Below are positions 1-11,439 of a DNA stretch of 64,000 bases, in pieces (the first letter of the stretch is position 1; every line of letters begins with the position of its first letter). Below the pieces are notes generated by a model. That model was not told the origin of the DNA. It worked only from the letters and a program-made list of their open reading frames with translations, and made no database searches. The DNA comes from Trichopria drosophilae (taxonomy: Eukaryota; Arthropoda; Insecta; Hymenoptera; Diapriidae), in assembly GCA_030407085.1 (NCBI GenBank), contig CM059585.1, forward strand, positions 110,597,501 through 110,661,500. The letters are read 5' to 3'. A program made the position numbers and the translations under genes.

Positions 1-737
1 AGGTCCCGATTAGGACAGTGGATCGCGGGCCTGACGTATTTGTATTTGCACTTGACTTGAATGATAAGTCAAATTATTTGGATGGCGATGACGACGTGAT
101 GAATCGAATTGAAATGGATTTAAATTTCGTTACGTATTTTGGATACGAATCCAAAAATATGAGCCTTTTAATCTTATTATTCGTTGGAAGGATGAGCCTT
201 CTTTTGTTTTACGGAATGGTTTGAAAACCATCGAGGCAGTCGATCGAAAGAGTCAACGATCACGAGCTGATCCCCTACGTAGGGCGACGGTCGTATTTGG
301 TAAAGATCGAAAGCGGAATCGTTAGTTTATGACGACCTTTACAGAAAGGCATTTTGAATATCTACGGATTTGTTAGTGTCGAGTCGGCCGCCATATGGTG
401 AAATGAAACTTCATATGAAATTGATACCAAACCTGAGTGTGTTTGAAACACAGCACTTGTTCTATTCGTGAGTCCAGAACAACCCGTCGATGTAATATTT
501 CGATGGCGATATAATATAAACAGAGCTTGCAGATCTGCGACGTGAACTATTTTAAGTAAATGTAAACATTGCTGGATGTTCAAAACGAATGGCGAGCATT
601 GAATGTATAAGTTGAGGCAGGAAGGAAAACAATCGTTCGCGAAAAGGAAAGACAAAATTTCGTGGCAGACGCACAGAAGTGTGCCTGTAGGATTTATGTA
701 CGGGCCCTTCAACTGCGGCGACGATATCAGGCGACAT
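1..737. other. No gene recognised
   Basis: Short open frames occur on both strands, for example at 603-806 on the plus strand, but none resembles a protein I know and none has convincing splice context. Composition is less AT-rich than the following 8 kb. I see no simple repeat here. Confidence 0.5.
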
Positions 738-1363
738 GCGTTGAAACATTTAAAATACCGATATGTTACCTTCGAGGCAATAGAGGAGTCTCGATTATTA
801 CGATAATCCGGACTCGAGTCAATTATTTCAAAAACCCCTTTGAATCTGATCCATCTGAAAGCGTGTGGATAGTCGAATATCTATCGTTTCGGCCGCATGA
901 TTCGCTTCCGGATGGATAGTAGCCATTTGGTTCCGAGCACGGGGAATTGGATCGCTTCGACCTTGTGGTCTACAGTGGACTCCAATTTCGTACCAGTGCT
1001 GACCTTTTGGTGAACAAGAAGTTCGAAGGTTCCGAACGAGGGCCGTTTGAACGATTTTCGAATACCGCTAGGAAAGATGGCGTTCCCCACGATATTCGAC
1101 TACTCGATGGTAAATTCTAGATCAAAGCGTGTGAGATAAAATCTCTCCCCAAGGTTTGTGTTGCTTAGCAACAAAAAACGACGTTATAGCCTCCTCCGTT
1201 GCTTGACTCCATCTAACGAACTCGATCGGATCGGACCGCGAATTCCGCACGAGAAATATCGTTGCCGCCGAGGGTTTTACCGAATAAATTATTCGTTTTT
1301 ATTTGGAGCTGACTAAAATCGCGTGTTTCATTTCTCCACTGCCCATCGATCCTTAATAAATGT
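738..1363 (+). repeat. Dispersed ~600-bp repeat, copy 1 (inverted copy at 54510-55097)
   Basis: The stretch from about 738 (ttgaaacatttaaaatacc) to about 1363 (cgatccttaataaa) matches the reverse complement of 54510-55097 with scattered substitutions and small indels. A minus-strand frame at 881-1090 is shared with the other copy (IRKSFKRPSF, VSTGTKLESTVDH), but this could simply follow from DNA similarity. I see no terminal inverted repeat or target duplication, so the class (LTR piece, MITE or segmental duplication) is undecided. Confidence 0.7.
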
Positions 1364-2435
1364 GAAATCTTTTTAAAAGATGCAAAAAAAAAATATATCC
1401 ATAACAATTGTTTTAACAATCGACGGAGACGAAATGTTTGCATTCCTAGCTGCCTTAACTTTCGTTTTGTGATATTTATAAACACCATGTGTGAAATGGA
1501 ATGATTTCGTCGAAAATCCATGTAGTCATCAGAGTTATTATGCAAGTTGTAAATAAATAATTCTTATAGTTGAATGCTTAAGATGTGGCGAATTTTACAT
1601 GTTCATGGCGCAATGTGTCCGTACTGATTGCGAAGATGTGTGGTTGATGTGTGCGAATTTGTCGATGATGTTCCCTTAGCGGGGGGAGCAGTAATACCGT
1701 ATGCAGTACGAGGTCTTGTGTGAATGTACATCTTCGTTATAAGACTGACTTGAATGACTTACAACGCTACTATGAAAATCTCGACTTGTTTATCCTAGTG
1801 TGGTTTCATAGACTATGAGTAGTATTTGACGACTTTGAGTAGTATTACAGGCATCTGTAAGCCTCTTGCATTGATAGCGAACATTCTTTGGCACGATATA
1901 TGCCTTCTTCTGACTTTGCTTTATGATCACTAAGTCTGCCTTTGTTTTTGATATTATTTAAGTAATATTGTAGTAGTTAGTGGATCTACCTGCTTTGTCT
2001 GTTTTACTAATTTTGGACACAAATACTGATGATCACGACAGAACGGTGATGTGAAATGTCACATGATGTTGTGGTGAGTTTTAGTTTATGGAAAGCTAAT
2101 TGGAAGCTATATCGATGGAATCGAATGGAATAATATTAGAGAATTGGAAATGAATGAGCAAGATTTTGTAGTTGGTTGCTAAGTTATGATGATGGTACTT
2201 TCTGATAGTACCATGCGAGTTGAAAAATGTTAATGCGAAGTGCGTGACGTGTGAAAACTTCGAAGATGATGTTGAATAATAAAACAAAAATAAAACTCGA
2301 ACCACTGTCATTATAAATGACAGAACACAGAACACGTCTGGATCAATCGATCGAATCGAGCCAGTACCGTCACACAGCATTGTAGAAAGTAGAGCGCATG
2401 CGCAAGCGCGTATAAACGAATCACGCCGCATTGAA
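1364..2435. other. No gene recognised
   Basis: AT-rich sequence with only short frames, such as 2096-2431 minus, that look like chance. Nothing repeated elsewhere in the window was seen. Confidence 0.5.
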
Positions 2436-2540
2436 TTTCACACCGATCACACCGCGAGCGGATATCTATTGAACCTTTCATCGGTGTAAATATTCACACC
2501 GAAAACCATCACACCTTACACCGGACTGTTTCACACCGGC
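2436..2540. promoter_or_regulatory. Cluster of CACACC-type motifs
   Basis: About seven copies of CACACC or its complement GGTGT fall in roughly 100 bases, several as TCACACCG and one as TCACACCT, in both orientations. TCACACCT is the known T-box half-site. The cluster sits directly upstream of a retrotransposon remnant, so it could equally be a degenerate repeat. No function is shown by the sequence. Confidence 0.25.
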
Positions 2541-2555
2541 AAATTTTTAACAGTG

Positions 2556-3598
2556 TATATGTATGCAGATATAGAGGAAGAATTAAAAAAGGGGTGAGGG
2601 GGAGTAAAAATTCGAAAGGATAAGATATGGTCGATCGAATACTCAAACGACATTGTTTTATTGGCGGAAGAAGAAGACGGGTTGAGAGATATGATAAGAC
2701 GGGTAAAGAAATCTTTGGAAAGGAAAAAGTTGGAACTTTTAGTGTAGAAGTCGAAAATAATGGTTTTTAGAAACAAAGGGGGCAGAGATAAGGAAAATAT
2801 TGGTGGTGGGGAGAGGAAAGACTAGAAGAAGTAACAAAATTTAAATATTTGGGTTACGAAATTGAAAGAAGCGGAGGGGAAAAAGAATATATTATGCAGA
2901 GGGTAAGAAAAGCTCGAGTGGCGATGGGGTGGGTATGGAGTTTTGGAGAGAGGAAATTTAAAGGGAATGTTAGGTGGCGACTAAAGTTGTTTGACAGCAT
3001 TGTAAAGGGAATATTATACTATGGTGTAGAAATATGGGGATATAAAGAATGGAAGGAAACTGAAAGTATGCGGGAAAAATATTTGCCATGGATCTTAGGA
3101 TTAGAAAGGGCAACTCTAAGGTATACAGTAGGGGAGGAATTGAAGAAAAACAAACTGAGGCTGGACACAGCATGGAGAGCGGGAAGGTATGAAGAAAGAT
3201 TAGAAAGAGGAGAAGGAGGAGAGATCGGGAAGATGTGCATGAAGGAGAAAAGAAAGGATGAATGCATTAATGAATGCGGAGAAAATAAATGGGAAATGGT
3301 GAGGGGAAGAGATATTGAAGTAAACGAGCAGGTAAGGAGAGAAAAGGTAAAGGGATTAAGGTCGTGCAGAAACTACCAGGAAGTAAACGGTATACCGAAA
3401 AAAAGGATGCAAAAGAAATGAAGGGAAAAATTGATGAGAATAGCAAGATGGAGGTGTGGAAATGAGGAAAGGGGTAACAAGTATTGGCTGAAAGATGACG
3501 AGAGAATACTGTGCAGAAAAAGTAGAGAAGATTTACAACACCTAAAAGAATGTGAATACATACAAGATAGTAGAGAGACATATGGATGTGCTGAATGA
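2556..3598 (+). pseudogene. Non-LTR retrotransposon ORF2, C-terminal fragment
   Basis: This is the 3' end of a reverse-transcriptase ORF. Frames before 2822 give a decayed palm (SNDIVLLAEE where an active copy has YADD) and an LELLV..KSKIM thumb, broken by stops. From 2822 a single frame reads EEVTKFKYLGYEIERSGG, then the long basic C-terminal region (KLFDSIVKGILYYGVEIWG), to a TGA at 3419. The same frame reopens as MRIARWRCGNEERGNKYWL and ends at 3598 with a CCHC-like pattern (LCRKSREDLQHLKECEY). The layout matches the R1/Jockey-like elements common in ants and bees. The active-site change and the stops make it non-functional. The 5' two thirds (endonuclease and RT fingers) are absent. Confidence 0.8.
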
Positions 3599-4369
3599 AG
3601 ATGGCCAAGGATATAGATGAATAGAAATATTACATTAATAATATTGCAGTAAAATTCTGCTTTTACAACTTTCTAGACCATATTAAATAAAGATTTAAAT
3701 TTTGATTGTGTTTATTTAGCATTTTTAATAAAACATTACAGTAACATTACAGTTTGCTGGTAATTTGTACTGGTGAATAACGTTTTAACGTTTGAAGGAC
3801 GCCAAAGCTCGGGTGGTTCGGATTCCACCTTCATAAACGGTAGGTCCCGTCGCGATTTAGTCCCATTTGGGTTCACAAAAGTCGACGTAAAATAATATAA
3901 AAAAAAAAAAAAAAACGTTTAAAGGGCCGGAAAGCCGATATATTGGCTCAAAAACATAATGCTAGGATACCTCTTTATCGTTAAGTAAATTGATGCGCTA
4001 AGTTCGTATCTGACGTTGGTTTGAGCTTATCACTTCAGAGTGAAGGTCAATGAAGGTCATTTAAAGGTCAAACCTAGCAATATGGTTTGAATCATTGCAA
4101 AAGTTAAATCTTTATGTTTTTGGAGTCACTGAATTCGGGGTTTACGTAATTTTGACCTCAAATAAAAAGAGAAATGAGGTTTCTCCAAGATCAGGTTGAG
4201 AATCTACCCAGGGATTTTGTATTTTCGAGAATGTTCGACACCAAATTTTCTCATTCAACCAATCGCATTTCTGTCAATATCATTAGATATAATTTTTATT
4301 CGAATATATATGATACATTCTGCATTTGGCCTTGAAGTGGCCTTGTTTGACCTCGAATGACCGTGATCA
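3599..4369. other. Intergenic; SINE-like tail and AAGGTCA cluster
   Basis: Around 3790-3916 a GC-richer stretch contains GGTTCGGATTCC, similar to a pol III B box, and ends in a 16-A run, suggesting a SINE-like or tRNA-related tail; no full A/B box pair is visible. At 4040-4072 three AAGGTCA repeats occur within 35 bases, with further TGACC/GGCCTTG motifs at 4150-4370. No coding sequence was found. Confidence 0.35.
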
Positions 4370-7300
4370 TAACCAGTTGAGATATACATTTTAATAAAAA
4401 ATGTGTTTTTTTTTTCACTGTTTTTAAAAGTATTTTACATTAGCCAAAAACCCGGAATATTTATGTATCATGATTCAATCGCATTCTTAAGTGGCATAAT
4501 TGTTAACGATATAACATTAATAATAATACTATTAATTCGTGTACTGTATTTGATATTAATAATATTATAAAAAAAATGTACCAGTAACATTCTCTTGTAC
4601 AAATTTTTAGACAATATTAGATTGAAATATTAATTTTAATCGAAAAATTACAGCTATGTAACAACACAATATTCCAATAATACTCGCGTTAATAATAATT
4701 GTGATGCTGTTTTTAAATATTACAAAGCTTAATTTCCATAAAAAATTTGTTATGAAACTATGATAATGTTGTAATGTTATTCATTAGTACATTATTGATA
4801 GTTAATACCACTCAAAACATGAAAAATGTTGATGTTATTTTTCATTATTAGAAAAATTAATTTCCATACCACATTGATTAAAAAACTCTGACAGTTGCAA
4901 GAATATTGCTGTAATATTGTCGTTAAACATTGTATCAATATTCTCCAAGAAATGTAATTAACGTTACTTGTAGAATAACGTTTTTACATGTGCTATTTAA
5001 AATAGCATAATGTACTAAACGATTCTAATAGTATTATAGCAATATTATACAAAGTTATTGATGTATATTGCATCACGCTGTATATATTTAATGTTGGACT
5101 AAGAAAAGTAATTAAATTAATTTATCTGCTACGCAAAATTACAAGTTATATTTTACAATATTACAAAAATGTATAATATCGTCATCATATAGTAAAACAT
5201 CAGTTTAATAATAATAAGTAACTGTGTTACCACTTCAGCAGTATTTTTCTGCATAGTTAAACTATGTGCAAATAGTATTTTGCAACAATATTGTATAAAA
5301 ATAATGTTTTCGATATTTTTATTGTGTACATTGAATAGGCGTGAACGAAGAGGTTCATTTTCTATAAATTATACAGATTGGCGATGAAAATCGAATATAT
5401 AAAAAATGTAGAAAATGCATACTTCAATTTCATCCCAAAAGTGATGTCTCCTAACGAATTCTTTGCAATTTCTATGCATAGGCAACATTAGTCAAACATT
5501 TTAAAATTATTATTTAAGCATTTAATGATTTTTATTGAATTCTGAAGAACAGTTCCTACTGATTTTTAAAGTACTAATCATGTACAAGGGACTACTTCCT
5601 GACATGTAAATCAATGCAATATTTAAATATATGTCGGCAATTTAAAATTTGAATATATAAATACTTAATACTAAATGTAATTTGACAACTTCGTAGTGAA
5701 TAGAAAAATGTATAGCTGTATTCAAAATATACTTTTCATAATCCTGTTATCGCATCAGATTAAACAAAAACGAAATTTTGAAGACTAAAACATGTTATTT
5801 GTTTGGTAAATCTATCATATTTTCTAAAATAAATTCCTTTTTACAATAACTTTATGTATTTTTAAAATACTTTATTTACATCGATGGAATGTTATTATTA
5901 ATAAATATTATTTTTGCAGCTTCAAATCGTTTGTAACTATTTGACATATCAAGAATATTTCAAAAGTTGTCGTCATCGCCTTTTAAATAATTGGCATCAT
6001 GTATAATCTTGTCGTTCTCTAATATTAGGTTATTAACATTATGTATATCTTTAAGAATTTTAGTATTCCTAAAAATTTTCCACTAGTAGAATATTAAGTG
6101 TAATTTTCTCGAAATTTTGTTTGGAACTTTCGGTCAAAATGCACAAAATATCTAGACCGTTTTAGGGTCAGATTAAGTACCCCACAAATCTGGGAACCTC
6201 GTTTGCTAGAAAAAATGGTTTAAATTTTATTACGGTCAGTTAACAGGTATAATAAGCTAGACAGTTTCCGCTATGCTTAAGCAGATTAGAGGATCTGGTT
6301 CCTACAGTATTAAAAGTCGATTAATGGAATTACCAAATAATCATGCATGTACGTACATGTAAGAGTAATTAAGCAAACATGCAGATGCATGTAACTTACT
6401 TACTGACGAAAAATGATTCCAAACCATAAACAATGTAGACAATAAATGCTTTTCTTCGAATTCTCTTATTTAATTGTTTCTCAATTGTGCATACATCCTT
6501 TTCACTTATATTAAAAATCTTTATTGTAAAGTAATCATTGGCTGTTATTATGAAATACATTTTTTGTTAATATATTCATTTTTTCATTTCGACTATTTTC
6601 CATGTTCGACATGCAAATTTCAAGAAAAATAGAGTATAACATTGATACGTGATGGAGACAATTAGTGTAGTAAACATTATTTTAGAGTAATAAAATAGAA
6701 TTTAGAAATATTTGTATTTCGAACTTATCGATGATTCATATGCTAAGACGGGTGAAAGTATAGTTCACATTAAATTTAAATTACTAATAATGAATTGTTT
6801 GATAAACGAAATATTCGAAACTAATTTAATTAGTATTAATAAAAACTAATAAAAGTAAAACTCGATGTAGGAAATTCAAGTTTCTCCGTGATAAGTTTTT
6901 AGAATTGGTTTTTGATAAATTTAATTTGAAGTAGTTTAGTCTTTACTGTAGTGCATTTTTAGCATTTCTTTGACCATAAGTTTTATATCATATGACTTAA
7001 TGCTTTGATTAAGCAATACGTTTGTTCATACGTTTCTATTAATAAATTTGTTGTATCGAAAATCTCTAATTGAAGGAAGGTGAATGATGATGAAAATCAT
7101 CGTTTAATGATAGTTAACAATTTTTCATTAAAGGTAGTTAAGTACCTGCAGTAAATAATCGATTTTTATATTATTATAATGAGGGTTCGTTAAATGTGGC
7201 ATGACAAACCTGCATTTTGACGATAAACTTAAGAAAACGTAGTATGACTAAAATAAAAATATTTCTAGATGTTTCTTTCATTATCTTAAAAGTTTGAGCA

Positions 7301-8945
7301 AATTTCATTCCACGAAATGCGAATATGAAAATATCCATAAATATTTCACTATTTTTATATGCTTTGGACAAACCTCAGCAATCAAACTCAAAATGATTAA
7401 ATGTATTCAGTTAATTCCAAATATTTAGTAATTCTACATTTTAATGTTTTTTGTCAAGTATTTACGCTGTATGAAGTTTAAAATGATTAATTTTTCGAAA
7501 GCATTCATTTTCTAAATTGTTTATTTGAGGATAATTAACTTATCTACTAGTTATAATTGTCTTATTTGTGTAGGCTGACTGATAAACAATGTAAAATTGC
7601 CCTTTTGACAGATGTTTTTAGGTACAGTGAAAACTGTATTACCTGCTAGTCGACCCTAAAAAAATCGTAAACACTTTTCTGTCTGCAGATTTCTGGGGCA
7701 TTTAATCCGACCCTAGAAAGGGCACTCTGGTTATTTTCTGTTTGTTGACCAATATTACAAACAAAACTTCAACAAATTTACACAAAAAATATGAAGCTGG
7801 AAAAATAATATTTATTAATAATAACATTCCATGCATGTAAAAAAAATATTTCAAAATACATCAAGTAATGCGAAATTTGTTTTAGGTGTACCCAACAAAT
7901 TATAAGTTTATTATTCAAAATTTCGTTTTTGTTTAAAATGATGCAATAACAGAGTTATGAAAAGTATATTTTGATACAATACAACTATATATTTTGTTAT
8001 TGACTACGATTTTGTCAAATTATATTTGAAATTAAAAACGAATATTTAAATATTACATTGATTTACTTTCGTCACGAAGTAGTTCCTTGTACGTGATTAG
8101 CACTTTGAAAATAAGTAAGAATTGTTCTAGAGAATTCTATAAAAAATATATGTACATGTTGAAATAACTATTACATCTTTAATTCATCAATTGTACAATA
8201 ATAGTATCTTGTAATATTATTAATGTAATATTGATAAAAAAAAATTAACGTTTTTTTTTTCGATTACTGTTTTTAAAACAGTTTTAAAAAAGTGAAAAAA
8301 ACGCATTTTTCCGATTAAAATTAATATCTCAATCTAATATTGTCTACAAAGCTGTACAAGTAGAATTTTATTGCTAAAATATTAGTGTTAAAACATTATT
8401 AATATAAAAAATAGTGCACGAATTAAGAACATATAAAATCTTTTTTAACGAAATAACTCTTATATAGTTTAGTTTTGTAATATTGATAAAAATTACGTCA
8501 CGTAAGAATGCCATTGAATAATGATAAACAAATATTCCCGTTTTTGTTTTTGGTTAATGTAAAATACTTTTAAAAAAAGGGAAAAAGAACACATTTCTGG
8601 ATTAAATGAATCTCAATCATCTGAAAAATTGTACAGAGAAGTAAGATTCATATTGTTGTTTAATGCAATTATAAAATACTTTTAAGAATGCAAAAAAAAT
8701 CATTTCTTCGATTATAATTAATTTTTCAATCTAACATTGTCTAAAAATTTGTACAAAAGAATGTTACTGGTACACTTTTGTTATAATATCATTAACATGA
8801 AAAATAGTACACGAATTAAGAGTATTTTTATCAATGTAATATTGTTAACAATTATGCCACTTAAGAATGCGATTGAATCATAATAAACAAATATTCCCGT
8901 TTTTCTTTTTTGGTTAATGCAAATACCTATAAAAAAAAGTTAAAA
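4370..8945. mobile_element. Large AT-rich foldback element, arms 4370-6215 and 7640-8945
   Basis: Reading the right half as its complement reproduces the left half in order. Examples: 5884-5925 (ggaatgttattattaata) with 7800-7836; 5735-5800 with 7900-7970; 6160-6200 (agggtcagattaagtaccc) with 7680-7720; 4410-4670 with 8690-8945. The 1.4-kb loop (6216-7640) is AT-rich and has no recognisable gene. The right arm also carries tandem reiterations of its outer sequence (8200-8480, 8500-8760, 8690-8945) that lead into the ~387-bp satellite. No transposase is present, so it is non-autonomous; the outer ends and target duplication could not be fixed. Confidence 0.7.
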
Positions 8946-9610
8946 AAAAAACACATTTTTTTTATTAAAATGAACATCTCAATAGTACATGATCATCTGA
9001 AAAGTTGTAAAGCCAAATAATATTCAGATTTTTGTACAATTCATTGTAAAATACTTTTAAAATGCAATAATAAACACATTTTTTCGATTATCATTAATTT
9101 TTCAATGTAATATTCTTAGAAATTTCAAATATTATAAATTAAATAAAAAATAATAATACTTTTTGTAAATAGTGCAATATGAATATTACAACAATATTCA
9201 CATTTCTGGATTAAAATGGATCTCAATCATCTGTATTCATATTGTTATTTAATGTAATTGTAAAATGCATAAACAAATTCGAAAAAATTCCCATTTTTCA
9301 GATTGAAATTAATATTTCAATCTATTATCTAACAGTTTGTACAAAAGAATGTTACTGATACATTTTTGTTATAATATTAATTCTTTAAAAAAAGTGAAAA
9401 AAACGGATATTTTTGGATTAAATGTATATCTCAATAGTATATCATCTGATTGTACATATAAATAATATTCAGATTTTTGTATAATTAATTGTAAAATACT
9501 TAAAAAATGCAAAAAAAAAACACATTTTTCGATTAAAATTAATACTTGAATCAATTGTTGTCAGAAATTTCAAATATTATAAATTAAATAAATTGTAATT
9601 ATACTTTTTG
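8946..9610 (+). repeat. AT-rich satellite, first block
   Basis: Diverged repeats built from acacattttt..gattaaaatt..ctgaaaa modules, becoming closer to the 387-bp unit toward 9610. The block ends in aattatactttttg (9597-9610), the 14-bp target site duplicated by the R1-like element that follows. Confidence 0.75.
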
Positions 9611-10189
9611 TGGAGTTCCGTTGATGGCGGTGAGTAGCATAGTCGCATTTCTCGTCGCTCCATATTATCTATCGAAATTTTGTACTTAAACCGGTTTTTT
9701 TTGGGAGTTGCATTTTTAGCGGTGTATTCCTGGACCGACTAGGAATCTTTCTGTCTATTTCTGTGTTCTCTCTGAGTTCTGGTCTGGAAAAAAAGTGAAT
9801 TTTAAACTGCGGCTCGCCTGTGATAAGAACCGTTGACAGTTCAACACTTTGTATGGCAACACTGATGACGTCACTCTGACGTAGGCGGCTCGTCCCATCA
9901 ATACCCGAAGTCGGATCATCGTCGAGGCGATCAGCGTCGAATTTTTCTGCTGACTGCATACAAGTATTACCTGCATCTTGGGCATTGCATTTGTGCTGGA
10001 TTTGGTGAGATGCATTACGTTGCCGTTTGCCCGATCATTTATAGCGCGAAATTTAGTCTTTTCGCGTGTGTCAAAAACACATGCCTGCTCCGATAATCAG
10101 TGCGCATGCCCCGTGATTTCGCCGAGTCATCACATTTCGCTTTCCGTTTTGGGCGATTCTGACTTTCTTTTCGACTGTAATTACCAGAC

Positions 10190-11348
10190 GGCAGCACCCC
10201 CCGGGGTTACGGCTGTCCCCGCTATTTGCATATGACGGAGTTGACTCGGCACTGTAAAGAGTCGCATGTTTCTGACACGCCTATAGTCGATCTACTACAG
10301 GTGAAGAGGCGGGGCACACTAAGCCATTGCTGCGACCACCGATTCTAGGCCGCCCCCCAACCGCGGTTAGGTGGGATTCCTTACGTACAAGCAGCTGTGG
10401 TTCCCTAGAAGACTTCGGCTTTGTCAAACGAAACCGAAACTGCCAAAATTATCCGGACGATACGAGCCCGCTACCGACACCGAGCCGTCGTAAGTTATCG
10501 CTTCTTTCTACGCACTCGCAATCTTCGCCTGACCTTACAATGGACTCGACTTATGCCACGCAAGTCGGCCTCGAGCAAATGCAGAATGCATTGGCGCTCG
10601 CAATTCAACGTGCAGCCGAATCAGTTACTGCCTCTTTAAAACCTGCTATTGACGATTGTGCGAGAGAAGTTGCCGAGGTCAAGGCCACTGTCAACACGGT
10701 AAAAGCAGAATTCACGTCCCACCTAGTTTCACTCGAGCGTAAAATTGAGGCCCAAGATGAAACAATTAAAAAGATGGCCGCTAAAATAGAGGCGCAGGAT
10801 AAAATTTTGAAGCGGAAAAACTTAGTCATATCCGGATTTCAACCTAGACCCGGCGCACTAAGAGAGGTGGTTCAAGAATTTCTTGCTTCGAAGTTTATGT
10901 TGGTAGGTACAATAGCCTCGGCCAGAATAATCCGTACGAACCCGCTCGTAATACTGGCAGAAGTCTCCATTGAGGACGATAAATTCAAGATTCTGGCTAC
11001 AAAAAAAAAACGGTCTTGAAGGGCACAAATATTTTTATTAATTCGGATTATACCGATAAAGAACGCTTCATAGCTTTCAAAGCTAGAGAATCCCGTCGCG
11101 CTGCCACCGCCAAAGGCGAGTCATTTAAAAAGAAGGGGAATAAGATAGCCGTAAATAACGCTTGGCTTGAATGGTCGGAGACGGATCAAGATTTTTCGCT
11201 ACACTGCAATGACCCGGGCCCCGAAAGGAGACCCGCTTTATCATCTCGTTTCCCCAAGAATGGGGGTGGCTCCATCTCGAAACAGCAGTACACCGAGAAC
11301 GCAATGGATACAACTGCTGCGAATTCACCGAGTCGGCCAAATTTTTAA
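10190..11348 (+). pseudogene. R1-like ORF1 (gag-like, RNA-binding), frameshifted
   Basis: Near 10200-10290 a frame encodes a C2H2-like finger (GYGCPRYLHM, LTRHCKESH). The main frame gives a Ser/Pro-rich linker, MDSTYATQ at 10541, a coiled coil (LERKIEAQDETIKKMAAKIEAQDK) and an RRM-like fold (KRKNLVISGF, ARIIRTNPLVILAEV). It stops at 11019 just after a run of ten A (11000-11009). The next frame continues the same domain (FINSDYTDKERFIAFKARES) to 11348, so the break is a homopolymer frameshift. In this family ORF1 protein coats the element RNA and aids reverse transcription. Which upstream ATG is used is not clear. Confidence 0.75.
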
Positions 11349-11439
11349 ATTGCTCCCGTCTTTCGCCACGAAGAGTCACCACGCCGCCTAACAGTGTCTC
11401 AAGAGCGACCTCTCCGCGCATCGAGATTAATTATAAGAA

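Noticed and set aside
2970..3608. Three overlapping minus-strand ORFs rich in Ser, Phe and Leu
   Set aside because: They lie opposite the purine-rich reverse-transcriptase remnant and are its antisense shadow.
3786..3830. A tRNA gene suggested by GGTTCGGATTCC
   Set aside because: No cloverleaf, A box or anticodon arm could be built; at most a SINE-like remnant.
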